From Bifidobacterium choloepi (GTDB taxonomy: Bacteria > Actinomycetota > Actinomycetes > Actinomycetales > Bifidobacteriaceae), in contig NZ_VYSG01000001.1 in NCBI RefSeq assembly GCF_010667615.1, positions 1,169,649-1,233,648 of the forward strand: 64,000 nt of DNA. Reading direction: 5' to 3'. The translations under genes were made by a program, and so were the position numbers. Below, piece by piece: positions 26,637-36,778 of the stretch (within the stretch, counting starts at the first letter, position 1; each line of letters begins with the position of its first letter). Under the pieces are notes generated by a model. It did not search any database. It saw only the letters and a program-made list of their open reading frames with translations, and was not told where the DNA came from.

Positions 26637-27063
26637 TGGCAGCGGAGGGAAGCATTCCAGCAAATCGACCCACTACACCCACGGATCCGGCTGCCACCGA
26701 CGACGCCACCGCCTCCATCCTGCAGGACGTCCTCACCGGCTTCATCACGCCGCAGCCGCAGGCGACCGGCAACTTCGCGCCGGCGCTGATCGCCAACAGC
26801 CCGACGACCTCGACGATGGCCGACTCGCTGAGCGAGGAGATCACGCACAGCGACTCGTTCGACATGCCGGTCGCCTTCGTCTCCCCGGGCGCCGTGCAGT
26901 CGCTGCTGCAGGACTTCTACGATCACCGCGACGCCGGTGGCCGCACGAGCCGCATCATCACGTCGACGAAAAACTACTTCAACTCGCCCCGCGCCTTCTG
27001 GCAGCTGCTGCACCTGCAGAAAGAAACCGGCATCGAAGTTCGCGTGTGGTCGGACAGCAATAC
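26637..27063 (+). pseudogene. N-terminal remnant of a phospholipase-D/DEAD-type helicase
   Basis: From ATG 26637 (MAAEGSIPANR) about 140 residues resemble the N-terminal PLD-like domain of large DUF3427-type helicases: ILQDVLTGFITPQ, LIANSPTTSTMADSLSEEI, MPVAFVSPGAVQSLLQDFYD, ITSTKNYFNSPRAFWQLL and GIEVRVW. The similarity stops near 27055. The frame then runs through AACGATTCATCCG (27068) and a REP-like module until a stop further on. The remaining roughly 800-900 residues of a helicase, including all ATPase motifs, are absent from the window. The truncation marks the left side of the restriction island. The GC content is host-like. Confidence 0.7.
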
Positions 27064-27091
27064 TTCGAACGATTCATCCGTCTCATCCCTC

Positions 27092-27140
27092 ACTCCCTCT
27101 TCAGCGGGAGCCGGTGAGGCGAAGCCGAGCCGATGGGAGT
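27092..27140. repeat. Single REP-like module at the helicase truncation point
   Basis: ACTCCCTCTTCAGCGGGAGC is followed by GAGGCGAAGCC and GATGGGAGT. It directly follows the helicase remnant. Confidence 0.6.
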
Positions 27141-27204
27141 CGCAGCCAACTTGCAATGCCAGTAATTGGAGCAATGCAAACCGCCAACTCCAAAACTCAC
27201 CATC

Positions 27205-27252
27205 AGTTTCACGTGAATCAGATTCGCCATGCCAATATAGGCACGTGAAACA
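27205..27252. promoter_or_regulatory. parS-like palindrome plus half-site
   Basis: AGTTTCACGTGAATCA (27205-27220) differs at two positions from the ParB site TGTTTCACGTGAAACA. CACGTGAAACA recurs at 27242-27252. This lies in the 307-bp gap between the helicase remnant and dcm. Function is not shown. Confidence 0.35.
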
Positions 27253-27367
27253 CCTCAGAGGTCGAACATCTGTTCTATACTTTTGCTCTGCGATGCACCA
27301 ATTCCAGGCACTCCACCACAGACATGCCTGGGAATTTTAGTTATCATTCTGAGGTATATTTGTCCCT

Positions 27368-28711
27368 ATGCTAGATCCCATCCTCACCAGCCCCCATGGC
27401 GACGAATCCAAAGACGAAGCGTTTGAACTCATTACCAAGCTGCGGAGCACCATGCCCCGTCGTCAACTTGCCGAGGCGCTCAAGGTAGATTCGCAGACAG
27501 TCGAGCGGTGGGAGAAAGGCCGGATCAAGTGCAAGGCCGGCTACATCCCCGCGCTGAAAGAACTGTATTACGGCACCACGCACGAGGATGGCACCAACTT
27601 TCGAACCATTGATTTGTTCGCCGGCATCGGCGGCATTCGCCGAGGCTTTGCGAGCGCCGGCGGCCACGCCGTCTTCGCGTCCGAATGGAACCAGTACTCC
27701 ATGCGCACGTACCGAACTAATTACGGTTTCGCCGAGGAAGTTGCCGGCGACATCACCCAAGTCGATGCAGCTGATATTCCCGAATGCGATGTCGTGCTGG
27801 CAGGCTTCCCTTGCCAGCCCTTTAGCGTGGCAGGCGTTTCCAAGAAGCGGAGTCTCGGTCGCGAGACCGGTTTTCGTGACAAGACGCAGGGCACGCTGTT
27901 CTTCGACGTTGCCCGTATCATCGCCGAGAAACGTCCTGCCGCTTTCCTGCTAGAAAACGTCAAGAATCTGACCTCTCATGACAAGGGACGTACATTTCAA
28001 GTCATTCTCGACACTCTTCAAAACGAGCTTGGCTACGAGATTCACTGGAAAGTCATTGACGGCCAGAACTTCGTACCGCAGCATCGAGAGCGCATCTATA
28101 TTGCCGGCTTCCGCTCCGAGACCGACTTCACGTGGGATGATCTGCAATATCCAAAACGCAAGCCCGTCATCGCCGATATCCTGCACAAAACCGACGGGTC
28201 CGAACCCTATCTTCCTTGGGACGGCGACCGCTTCTTCGACTTTGAGCACAATAAGGTGCAGGACAAGTACACGCTGACACCGCGACTCTGGGAATACCTT
28301 CAGGAGTACAAAGCCAAGCACGAGGCACTGGGTCACGGCTTTGGATACGGCATTGCCAGGCCGGATGGCGTTTCTCGCACCTTGTCTGCCCGCTACTACA
28401 AGGATGGCTCGGAAATCCTGATCGAGCAGGAAGGACAACGACCGCGCCGGCTGACGCCGCGCGAATGCGCCCGCCTCATGGGATATCCCGATGAGTTTCG
28501 GATTCCGGTTTCGGATACGCAGGCCTATCGTCAGTTTGGTAATTCAGTGGTCGTCCCCGTCATCTCCGAAGTCGCACGCATTATGCGGCCGCACGTTCTG
28601 CGAGTCATGGCCCAAGGTGATGACCAGGTCGATGTTCAGCAAGCCGAGGAATCTGCCGAAGCTATACAGAAGGCTCGCCAGTCCGCTATCGACGGCGCAA
28701 GCACCAACTGA
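27368..28711 (+). CDS. dcm: DNA (cytosine-5-)-methyltransferase (Dcm type)
   Basis: This 447-residue C5-cytosine methyltransferase protects DNA from the adjacent endonuclease. Motif I is [14 protein letters not shown] (81-94), motif [13 protein letters not shown] with the catalytic Cys (146-156), motif VI ENVKNL (196-201), motif [16 protein letters not shown], and motifs [18 protein letters not shown] and [12 protein letters not shown] helix-turn-helix-like N-terminus ([18 protein letters not shown], about 34-51) could repress its own gene. Pairing with an MvaI/BcnI-type enzyme suggests a CCWGG or CCSGG site; the specificity is inferred from that partner family. It is the first gene of a five-gene island with lower GC than the host genes. 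The ribosome site is weak (GAGG, 14 bases upstream). Confidence 0.93.
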   Translation: MLDPILTSPHGDESKDEAFELITKLRSTMPRRQLAEALKVDSQTVERWEKGRIKCKAGYIPALKELYYGTTHEDGTNFRTIDLFAGIGGIRRGFASAGGHAVFASEWNQYSMRTYRTNYGFAEEVAGDITQVDAADIPECDVVLAGFPCQPFSVAGVSKKRSLGRETGFRDKTQGTLFFDVARIIAEKRPAAFLLENVKNLTSHDKGRTFQVILDTLQNELGYEIHWKVIDGQNFVPQHRERIYIAGFRSETDFTWDDLQYPKRKPVIADILHKTDGSEPYLPWDGDRFFDFEHNKVQDKYTLTPRLWEYLQEYKAKHEALGHGFGYGIARPDGVSRTLSARYYKDGSEILIEQEGQRPRRLTPRECARLMGYPDEFRIPVSDTQAYRQFGNSVVVPVISEVARIMRPHVLRVMAQGDDQVDVQQAEESAEAIQKARQSAIDGASTN

Positions 28712-28808
28712 ACATAGGCGTCACAAGCCATTACTGTCTAGCAAGACCGTCGTTCCCCAGGAGAAATAACCTAGGCAACGGCGGTCTGCTTCTAGGTATC
28801 GTGACGGT

Positions 28809-30242
28809 ATGAGCGAAACCCAGGAAAGCAAGGACGCCGAATGGTATGACACGGCGACCATAAACCAAGTCCATGAATTACTGACGAATGCCGGCGCCGA
28901 GTCCATCTGGGTGAAGAGGCTAGTGCGCAACAACAATTCCAAACAGCAGGTTTATCTTGGCGGAGACCCATCCGACCTATCATTTTTCCCACTGGGCAAG
29001 CCGTCGCTGACGCCCGGCAAATCAAAGAAGAAAACAGCCGGAGGCGACGTCATCCAAATTCCTGTCAACTGGTCCTGGGTGACACCGGAGGGCGAAGCAT
29101 CCGCACCCAAGACGAAGCTCTGCTTTTATCCACAATATCCCGAGGTGAGGCTCTCCGGTTTTCTCCAAGGATGCCGGACAGCACCAAACGCACTCATGAG
29201 CAATACGCAGCGCGGACATGAAGAAGACCGGTGCCTATTTCTTGGAATCGTTCACGACAAACAGCATGAGCCTGATCACGTCGTTGCCTTAGTTACGGGA
29301 GCAGACGCGCCAGCCTCCCAATACGTGTTGGCAATGGAGAACTTCACTGGTGGCCGTCTATGTCCGGTGAATTACGAGGCGATGACCAGAGATGACGAAT
29401 TCTCCACACTCGAGATCGCACTGAAAAGCATTGTCATGCGGCAACTCACACCGTGGCGCCTCAATACCGACGGCTCCTTGGAACGTCCCTATACTGCGCC
29501 GAACGCACCGGGTCTCACACTGGAAGCGGAGTTAGGTGTAGGCGAGAACGCCATTCCTGGTCCAGACTTCGACATTTGGGAGCTCAAGGCTGTTAAGCAA
29601 ACGGCATTGGACAAGCGCCAGAATCATCGCGTCACATTGTTTACGCCACAACCAGACCGCGGGTGGGTCAAGGAACACTCACTCACAGAATTCGTATTGA
29701 AATTTGGCCATGTCAATCGGCGCGATGAGAATGGCGAACCCTTGAGCTACTACTTCACAGCCGGGGACTTCCGACGTCCAGACGAAGATAAGCCTAACGC
29801 CAAACTCATATTGAAGCTGACGGGCTTCAAGGATGCCCGTCATTTCGATGCGGCAGGCGAGATTGGCTTGTTCACTCCGGATACGAACGAGCTCATCGCC
29901 GGATGGTCTTATATGAAGCTGCTCGAGCATTGGCAACGCAAACACAATCGAGCAGCTTATGTTCCCTACGTGCGCACGGATAGCGACGAAGGAACACACA
30001 TCACCTACGGTCCGCTGGTAACGCTTGGTATATCGACCAGCTTCGGACTATTCCTGCAAGCATTCAACGACGGCAAGATCGTCTTCGACCCGGGCCATAA
30101 AATTTCCCGGACCGCCGATGGCAAATGGAAACCTCATGCCCGCAGTCAGTTCCGAATCAATCTAAGTGACATCGCCGCGATCTACCAAACCGTACGTGAA
30201 GTCGATATCGATGCGGAGACTACATCGGAAAAGGACGAGTGA
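28809..30242 (+). CDS. Type II restriction endonuclease, MvaI/BcnI family
   Basis: This 477-residue protein has a C-terminal half that matches MvaI/BcnI-type nucleases: GPDFDIWELKAVK (about 256-268) carries the Asp and ExK of the PD-(D/E)xK site, followed by HRVTLFTPQPDRGWVKEHS and a YMKLLEHWQRKHNRAAYVP block. MvaI and BcnI themselves act as monomers on CCWGG and CCSGG. The N-terminal half (about 1-230) is an extra region with NNNSKQQVYLGG and may add specificity or regulation. The gene lies 97 bp downstream of dcm in the same direction, and a GHKL ATPase gene follows after 116 bp. The family call rests on motif recognition, so the exact recognition site is unproven. Confidence 0.78.
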   Translation: MSETQESKDAEWYDTATINQVHELLTNAGAESIWVKRLVRNNNSKQQVYLGGDPSDLSFFPLGKPSLTPGKSKKKTAGGDVIQIPVNWSWVTPEGEASAPKTKLCFYPQYPEVRLSGFLQGCRTAPNALMSNTQRGHEEDRCLFLGIVHDKQHEPDHVVALVTGADAPASQYVLAMENFTGGRLCPVNYEAMTRDDEFSTLEIALKSIVMRQLTPWRLNTDGSLERPYTAPNAPGLTLEAELGVGENAIPGPDFDIWELKAVKQTALDKRQNHRVTLFTPQPDRGWVKEHSLTEFVLKFGHVNRRDENGEPLSYYFTAGDFRRPDEDKPNAKLILKLTGFKDARHFDAAGEIGLFTPDTNELIAGWSYMKLLEHWQRKHNRAAYVPYVRTDSDEGTHITYGPLVTLGISTSFGLFLQAFNDGKIVFDPGHKISRTADGKWKPHARSQFRINLSDIAAIYQTVREVDIDAETTSEKDE

Positions 30243-30358
30243 CTAATGGCAAAATACCACAATTTGTCCATCCCCAGAGTAGACAGCAGGCCCCTTTTAC
30301 CTAGCGAATATGCATATAATCAACTCGCGTACAGCAACGGGGGTGGAAGGGGGAACTC

Positions 30359-31819
30359 GTGAGCGACGAAATCGAGCTCATGCCGGAACCCGGCATTCTC
30401 ATCGAGAGTCTGCGCGACATAGGATATTCCTTCGAAAGCGCCTTGGCCGATATCGTCGATAATTCCATCACCGCTCATGCAAACGATATTCAGATCTATG
30501 CCGTCCCGATCGAAGACGACGACGATCCATTCAAAGTCGCCATTATCGATAACGGTGAAGGTCTCGACCGCGCCTCGCTGCTTCAAGCCATGAAACTTGG
30601 CAGCACTAATCCGCGCGAAGAGAGAACGATGGAAGACCTTGGACGCTTTGGCCTCGGTCTCAAGACGGCATCGTTCTCACAATGCCGCAAGCTCACAGTG
30701 GTGTCCCGCAAGGATAGCGTGACCAGCGCATTTACATGGGATCTCGACGTCGTCGTACGGGAAAATTGCTGGACCGTCATTGAGCGCACAGACTTCGGCA
30801 ATATTTTCGCCATCGACCAGCTTCCAGAGCAAGGCACGCTGGTCCTTTGGGAAAAAGTGGACCGCTTGACCGGTCAGAACGGATCCGGCAAGGTTGATTA
30901 CGATCGGGTCGTCTCCGACGCTCGAGGACACCTGTCGCTTGTTTTCCACCGGTTCCTGTCGGGAGAACCCGGACTGGCACGTATTGAAATGTCCCTAAAC
31001 GGCATCGCCTTGGAACCTATCGACCCGTTCAACACCGGTAATAGTGCAACTCAGGCCTCACCGGAAGAAGTGGTTTGCCCCGGCGTGACATTGCGGTCCT
31101 TCACGCTCCCCCACATTTCCGCATATGACGACAAGAACGAATATGACCATTTCGGTCTTCCCGGTGGCTATCTGCGCAATCAAGGCGTATACCTATACCG
31201 AGCCAAGCGCCTTATCATCCATGGAACATGGTTCGGCTTAACTAAGAAAACAGCTTTGACCCAGCTCACTCGCGTCAAGATCGATATCGGTAACGACCGG
31301 GACGAGGAATGGAAAATTGACGTCAAGAAGGTTTCGGCGCAGTTACCCGAGTCTGTTCGAAAGCGCCTAAGCAACCTCATCCAAACAATCGGCGCCCCTT
31401 CCCGTAAGGTCTACCGTCGTCGCGGCACCCGGCTAACAGACCCCAACCGCTATCCCGTCTGGACACGCGCTGTCAACGGAGACAAGACCGTGTACGGCAT
31501 CAACGCCGACCATCCCATTCTTCAAGCGTTCCGCTCGGAACTAGACCTTGCAGAGCAACACCAATTCGACGCCATTGTCTCCCTTATCAGTTCCATGCTG
31601 CCTACGGAGGCCTTGTTCTACGACATCGCGAATGATGCAGATGCCGTTTCTACGAGAACGATGGAAGACGCCGAATTCATTAGCAACACAAGGGTTTTCT
31701 TTGCAACGCTGAAACAGTTCCAAACGGAAGACGAGGCGTTGGCAACGCTCAGGAGCATGGAACCTTATAGCAGTCAATGGAGTCGCACCCTGAATGCACT
31801 CGGAATCGAGGAACAATGA
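30359..31819 (+). CDS. GHKL (MORC/Hsp90-type) ATPase of a restriction-linked defence cassette
   Basis: This 486-residue ATPase has the Bergerat fold: N-box ALADIVDNSITAHA (28-41), DNGEG (64-68) and glycine-rich loop GRFGLGLK (95-102). A central domain follows with GGYLRNQGVYLYRAKRL and GTWFG, matching prokaryotic MORC-type proteins known beside restriction systems (Iyer, Abhiman and Aravind described such MORC/Z1 neighbourhoods). The start is GTG 30359, with AAGGGGG about 8 bases upstream. Its stop overlaps the start of the Z1 gene by ATGA, so the two are translationally coupled. It probably acts as an ATP-driven DNA clamp that licenses or loads the effector; this role is inferred. Confidence 0.88.
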   Translation: MSDEIELMPEPGILIESLRDIGYSFESALADIVDNSITAHANDIQIYAVPIEDDDDPFKVAIIDNGEGLDRASLLQAMKLGSTNPREERTMEDLGRFGLGLKTASFSQCRKLTVVSRKDSVTSAFTWDLDVVVRENCWTVIERTDFGNIFAIDQLPEQGTLVLWEKVDRLTGQNGSGKVDYDRVVSDARGHLSLVFHRFLSGEPGLARIEMSLNGIALEPIDPFNTGNSATQASPEEVVCPGVTLRSFTLPHISAYDDKNEYDHFGLPGGYLRNQGVYLYRAKRLIIHGTWFGLTKKTALTQLTRVKIDIGNDRDEEWKIDVKKVSAQLPESVRKRLSNLIQTIGAPSRKVYRRRGTRLTDPNRYPVWTRAVNGDKTVYGINADHPILQAFRSELDLAEQHQFDAIVSLISSMLPTEALFYDIANDADAVSTRTMEDAEFISNTRVFFATLKQFQTEDEALATLRSMEPYSSQWSRTLNALGIEEQ

Positions 31820-34602
31820 CAATCGATAATGTGAAGCAGTGGATCTACGAATTCGCCGAACAGGATATTGAGAAAAAGCGCAATGAAAATGGCGGCAACG
31901 TCTCCCAGGAAGAAATCGCCTCCGCCATTAACAACTGGACTATGGCAGCACGGAACTTTCCACCGCTGGCCGATGATATGCGAAATGTGGACGTACAAAA
32001 ACTCGCACAGGAAGTGACGGCGAAGTTCCTCGTCGATGAAAAATTCGAACATCGTACGGGCTTCAATTACCGGACCAACGAGTTTAAGCCATGGCTGAAT
32101 GCCGCACACAGCGAGATCGACTGGACATATTGGAACCGGTACGAAAAGTACCTACGGACACAAAAGATGTGGCGTCGCCAGACCATCTCCACACTTGATA
32201 TCGATACCAACAACATTCTCGATAGCTTGCCGGATCCTCGCATGGACGAGCCCTTCGACTGCCGTGGTCTCGTAGTAGCGGCCGTGCAGTCAGGCAAGAC
32301 AGCCAACTACACCGGCCTTATTGCCAAGGCCTCAGATGCCGGATACAAGGTCATCGTCATCATGGCCGGCATATACAACGCATTGCGCGACCAGACTCAG
32401 GAACGTCTTGAGGAGGGATTCATCGGCTACGATCAGGTCGACGAACGCTATGTCGGCATCGGCAGGCCGGGTCAACGCCGGCCATTGCTCGGCACATCAC
32501 GCATCCGGGATTTCAACAAGGCCACGCAGGAAGTCATGCGGGGTATTACTTCTGCACACGTGGAGGACCCCCTTGTCTTCGTCATCAAGAAAAACGCGAG
32601 CGTCCTCAAAGAGCTGACACTTTGGCTGGAAACCAACTGCCGGCAAGACCTCCCGTTCCTCCTTATCGACGACGAAGCCGATAACGCTTCCATCAACGTG
32701 AAGTACGACAAGGGCAATATTTCAAGGATTAACGGTCAGATCCGACAGATGCTCCAGTTGTTCCCGCGTCACGCCTATGTGGGCTATACAGCTACCCCGT
32801 TTGCCAATGTCCTCATTGACTCCAGTGCATCCAACGATCAGGCCGGCGACGACATTTTCCCGCGCAACTTCATCTATACGTTGGAGGCTTCGCCGGAATA
32901 TTTCGGGGCCACGAAGGTATTCGGTGATATCGACGAGAAGAATCCTCGCTATATCCGCTTTATCATTCCCGATGAGAACGCGAAGAAGCTGCGTAGTGGC
33001 GACTGGATGAACGAAATGCCACCGGAAATGGAAGATGCCATCGACACCTTTATCGTTGCCTGCGCAATCAGGATTCTCGATGGGCTGGCAGACGAACACA
33101 TGACGATGATGATCAATGCGTCGCCGTACACCACTGTCCAGAAATCCATCCGAGCTCTCGTGGAGAACTACCTCAGAGACATCCAAAATGCCATCAAGAC
33201 CTATGTCGGTCTCCCCGCATCGATGAGCGGCATGATGCTAAGCGCATCCCCGCACCTCAAGCGTTTGAAGAAGGCATGGGAACGGGAATACCGTTCCGTT
33301 CGCCCCTATACGTGGGAACAAATCCGGCAGACATTGGTAGAGACGGTCAAACCGATGAGCGTCAAGGAAATCAACTCGCTCTCCTCGGATTCCCTGAACT
33401 ATCACTCCGCGCCACAGCGCGTCATCGCAATCGGAGGTTATCGCCTGTCGCGAGGGCTCACACTCGAGGGGCTGATGATCTCCTACTACGACCGCAATGC
33501 CAGCGCCTATGATTCGCTGATGCAAATGGCGCGATGGTTTGGTTATCGCATGGGATATGAGGAACTCTGCCGCATCTGGATGACGAGGCACTCTGCGGAC
33601 TGGTACGCCTATGTCACAGATGCTACTAGCGAGTTGATCACCGAGCTGCGGGCAATGCGCCATGCCGATGCCACGCCGGAGCAATACGGCCTGCGCATCA
33701 AGAGCAGCCCGGACACTCTCATGATTACCGCTCGCAATAAGATGGGTGCCGGCGAGATCGTCCACGAGACCCTTGTCAGGCTTGATGGTGCCCATGTTGA
33801 GACCCGCGTCATACTGCGCGATGCCAACTCGCGCGCAAAGAACGAGCAGCTTACACAGCGCTTGTTCACTGACCTGACCGCTCATCAGTCTTATCCGGAT
33901 CCCAATTATTCGGGCAACGGCATCTTGGTGCGCAACGTCGATGCCGACATCGTTCGTCGCTTCATTCGCGATTATTGCAACTCTCCCCGCTCGTTCAACA
34001 CCGAGAAGACGTACATTCTGAGTCACATCGATCAGATGAAGGCATACGGTCGTGACAGCTGGGACATCTTCATCCCGGGCGGCAGTGCCAACGAAACGAC
34101 TGCCACTATTGACGTGTTCGGAAAACGTCAGTACCGCGAACGTCGCCGCCCCACAGCGGAAATGACCAAAGCCGATTTCTTCATCAGCCATGGCCAGCTT
34201 TCGGGCAAGGACATCGAGGTAGTGCCGCTCTCCAAGGAGCAGCGCGAAATGGCCGAGGCTAGGTTCCGGCAGGAGAATGGTGACAAAGATCGGATGCCGA
34301 GCTTCTATTACCGCCAAATTCCCGACCGCAATCCCATGTTGGTCGTTCATCCCGTAGCCATTCAGTTCAAGAACGAGGAGGATTACCGGCAGAGCTGGGT
34401 TGACGATCCGAGCGTCATCGACAAGAGTCTGTGGCCATCCTTTGACTACTTTGAGGAAGCTATCGGCTGGAGCATTAGTTTCCCTGCAATTGGTATTCCT
34501 GCAACAGATACCTACATGTACAACGACGTAATGCTTCGCTCTCTGCGCAACAATATCGAGGACATCGAGGATGAATACGATGAAGATACACCTGACAAAT
34601 AG
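31816..34602 (+). CDS. Z1-domain superfamily 2 ATPase/endonuclease
   Basis: This 928-residue protein starts at ATG 31816 (MTIDNVKQW) inside the ATGA overlap with the MORC gene. The motor has P-loop AAVQSGKTANYTGL (155-168), Walker B LLIDDEADNAS (about 283-293), motif III GYTATPFANVLID and a motif VI-like segment RGLTLEGLMISYYDRNASAYDSLMQMARWFGYR. The Z1 domain with those final motifs (about 430-640) is diagnostic of the family. Such proteins occur with MORC ATPases in restriction-linked defence clusters. The C-terminal third (about 690-928) is less conserved. It ends 76 bp before the AIPR gene. The ribosome site is internal to the upstream gene. Confidence 0.9.
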   Translation: MTIDNVKQWIYEFAEQDIEKKRNENGGNVSQEEIASAINNWTMAARNFPPLADDMRNVDVQKLAQEVTAKFLVDEKFEHRTGFNYRTNEFKPWLNAAHSEIDWTYWNRYEKYLRTQKMWRRQTISTLDIDTNNILDSLPDPRMDEPFDCRGLVVAAVQSGKTANYTGLIAKASDAGYKVIVIMAGIYNALRDQTQERLEEGFIGYDQVDERYVGIGRPGQRRPLLGTSRIRDFNKATQEVMRGITSAHVEDPLVFVIKKNASVLKELTLWLETNCRQDLPFLLIDDEADNASINVKYDKGNISRINGQIRQMLQLFPRHAYVGYTATPFANVLIDSSASNDQAGDDIFPRNFIYTLEASPEYFGATKVFGDIDEKNPRYIRFIIPDENAKKLRSGDWMNEMPPEMEDAIDTFIVACAIRILDGLADEHMTMMINASPYTTVQKSIRALVENYLRDIQNAIKTYVGLPASMSGMMLSASPHLKRLKKAWEREYRSVRPYTWEQIRQTLVETVKPMSVKEINSLSSDSLNYHSAPQRVIAIGGYRLSRGLTLEGLMISYYDRNASAYDSLMQMARWFGYRMGYEELCRIWMTRHSADWYAYVTDATSELITELRAMRHADATPEQYGLRIKSSPDTLMITARNKMGAGEIVHETLVRLDGAHVETRVILRDANSRAKNEQLTQRLFTDLTAHQSYPDPNYSGNGILVRNVDADIVRRFIRDYCNSPRSFNTEKTYILSHIDQMKAYGRDSWDIFIPGGSANETTATIDVFGKRQYRERRRPTAEMTKADFFISHGQLSGKDIEVVPLSKEQREMAEARFRQENGDKDRMPSFYYRQIPDRNPMLVVHPVAIQFKNEEDYRQSWVDDPSVIDKSLWPSFDYFEEAIGWSISFPAIGIPATDTYMYNDVMLRSLRNNIEDIEDEYDEDTPDK

Positions 34603-34678
34603 ACGAAACGCAATGCTACTCGCGATGGCGCACACGTAACCGCACCAATCAGGACCTGACGCAGGAAGCAGAAACCCC

Positions 34679-36778
34679 ATGGCAGATGTAACACCACTCG
34701 AACAGTTCGCAGAAGAGCTTTTCCACGAAGTCACCAGCGAAAGCGACAGCAAGGGAATCTGGAAGGAGGAAGCCTTCTTCTGGTACACCACTGACTTGCT
34801 CATCGACACCGGTGAAATCAACGATGCCGAATACGCACCGTACGCGTCACTAGACGGACGCGTACGCGTGGACGGATATTGCGGAGATCCGCTTGAAAGC
34901 CGCTCCACAGCAGATCCGTCGGAGCCGTTGACGCTTGGCCTCATCATTCTTGATTTTCATCAGGGGAATGACTTGGAGAAGCTGAATGCCCGTGACATGA
35001 ACTCTCGGTTCCAGCGCCTCATGAGGTTCCTCGAAAAAGCACGCGATACCTCTTGGCGTCGCTCTCTTACGCCTACGGACCCGGCTTTTGGCCTAGCTGA
35101 AATGATCAGCACCAGGTGGAACCAGATCTCCAAAATCTCGCTCTACTTGGTGACCAACAAGGAACTCAGCAGTCGTGTTGACGGCAAGAGCGCCGGCCTG
35201 TACGAGGGAAAGACGATTGCGTATAGCGTCTGGGATCTGCGCCGTCTTGCCGCACTAGTCTCCGCTTCCGGCGAGAGGGAGCCTCTGGAAGTACGGTTTG
35301 ACCAGAAACCACTCGAACCGGTGAAGACGCTGCTGGCGAGCGCGCCCGATTCCGACAATGACGTGTATCTTGCCGCCATTCCGGGCGAAGACTTGGCTCG
35401 TATCTATGACCGTTGGGGCGCTCGTCTGCTTGAACAAAACGTTCGTGTCTTCCTGCAGGCTCGCAGCAAGGTTAACAAGGGGATTCGCAACACGCTGCTC
35501 TATCAGCCTGGCATGTTCTTTTCCTTCAACAACGGCATTACTGCAACTGCCGAGCAGATCGAGACCAAGCAAACTCCCGAGGGGCTCAAGATTCTCGCAC
35601 TTGACAACCTGCAGATCGTCAATGGCGGACAGACCACCGCATCTATCCATGCCGCTTACCGTGCCGGCAAGGATCTGAGCCAAGTCTTCGTCCAGATGAA
35701 GCTGAGCATCATCGAGCCCAAGGAAGCCAAGAGCTTGGTCCCTCTGATTTCCGAGTATGCCAACAGCCAGAATGCCGTTTCCAAGGCCGACCTGTTCTCC
35801 AACCATCCCTTCCATACGAAGATCGAAGGATTTTCGCGCCGCATTCTCGCCCCGGCCAAGGAAGGCTCGTTCACCCAGACGAAGTGGTTCTATGAACGTG
35901 CTCGTGGCCAGTACAACGATGCACAGGCCTATCTTTCCAGTGCGGAAAAGCGCAAGTTCCTCGAGGAGTATCCGAAGAATCAGCGCTTCGATAAGACACA
36001 ACTGGCGAAGTACGAAATGTCGTGGACAGATAGGCCCAACTTCGTCAATCGTGGTGCCCAGAAAAACTTTGCCGAGTTTGCCAGAATCGTCGATTCCCAA
36101 TGGGAAAAGGATGATCTGCAGTTCAACGAGATGTATTTCAAGACGCTCGTGGCCAAGAAGATCGTTTGGGACGCCACCGAACACCAGGTACCGCGGATGG
36201 AGTGGTATGAAATCGGCGGTTACCGTGCACAACATGTGGCATTTACTATCGGGCTTTTGGCTCACGCAGCCAAGAGTCAGGGAAAGCAAGTCAATTTCGG
36301 TGCTATCTGGCAGAACCAGGGAATCGACGAATCTTTCACCCACGCCATTGAGCAGGCAGCTGACGTCGTCCATGATGTCTTGATGCATCCGGCACCCGGC
36401 TATCGGAACATTTCGGAGTGGGCTAAGCAGGAGAAATGCTGGGCACGGATCAAGGAAGCCGATGTCGTCTGGGACTCCGTATGGCTCGCCAAGCTCGTTT
36501 CTCCGGAAGAACTGTACCAGGAAAGGCAGCAGAGCCGTCGTCAGCAGCGTGAAGATACCGGTATCGAAAATGTACGCACTGTCGTCAACGCGGGCACCAC
36601 GTTCTGGAAGGAAGTAGAGAACTGGCTACGTGCAGAAGCCGAAGGCAGCGAGAAAGAACGCAACTGCATCCACCTCGCGGCACAAGGCAAGGTACTCACG
36701 GATCACCAGAGCAAAGTCGTACTCGGATGCCTGCAGCGCCTCGAATCTGTTGGGTGCCCATACCGCCTAGACGCCTGA
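34679..36778 (+). CDS. AIPR family protein (abortive-infection phage resistance)
   Basis: This 699-residue protein contains the AIPR core: FFSFNNGITATAEQIETKQ, LDNLQIVNGGQTTASIHAAY and LISEYANSQNAVSKADLFSN (about 275-375). It continues through FYERARGQYNDAQAYLS. AIPR proteins are found beside restriction-modification and Z1/MORC genes and are linked to abortive infection. The start ATG 34679 has GCAGGAAG about 15 bases upstream. It is the last gene of the five-gene island. The last bases of its coding region (36758-36788) are duplicated at 36950-36980. No membrane helix or signal peptide is seen. Confidence 0.88.
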   Translation: MADVTPLEQFAEELFHEVTSESDSKGIWKEEAFFWYTTDLLIDTGEINDAEYAPYASLDGRVRVDGYCGDPLESRSTADPSEPLTLGLIILDFHQGNDLEKLNARDMNSRFQRLMRFLEKARDTSWRRSLTPTDPAFGLAEMISTRWNQISKISLYLVTNKELSSRVDGKSAGLYEGKTIAYSVWDLRRLAALVSASGEREPLEVRFDQKPLEPVKTLLASAPDSDNDVYLAAIPGEDLARIYDRWGARLLEQNVRVFLQARSKVNKGIRNTLLYQPGMFFSFNNGITATAEQIETKQTPEGLKILALDNLQIVNGGQTTASIHAAYRAGKDLSQVFVQMKLSIIEPKEAKSLVPLISEYANSQNAVSKADLFSNHPFHTKIEGFSRRILAPAKEGSFTQTKWFYERARGQYNDAQAYLSSAEKRKFLEEYPKNQRFDKTQLAKYEMSWTDRPNFVNRGAQKNFAEFARIVDSQWEKDDLQFNEMYFKTLVAKKIVWDATEHQVPRMEWYEIGGYRAQHVAFTIGLLAHAAKSQGKQVNFGAIWQNQGIDESFTHAIEQAADVVHDVLMHPAPGYRNISEWAKQEKCWARIKEADVVWDSVWLAKLVSPEELYQERQQSRRQQREDTGIENVRTVVNAGTTFWKEVENWLRAEAEGSEKERNCIHLAAQGKVLTDHQSKVVLGCLQRLESVGCPYRLDA

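Noticed and set aside
28809-30242. A DUF4420 PD-(D/E)xK nuclease of the MORC-Z1 cluster
   Set aside because: The segment DFDIWELK followed by VTLFTPQPDRGW fits MvaI/BcnI nucleases better.
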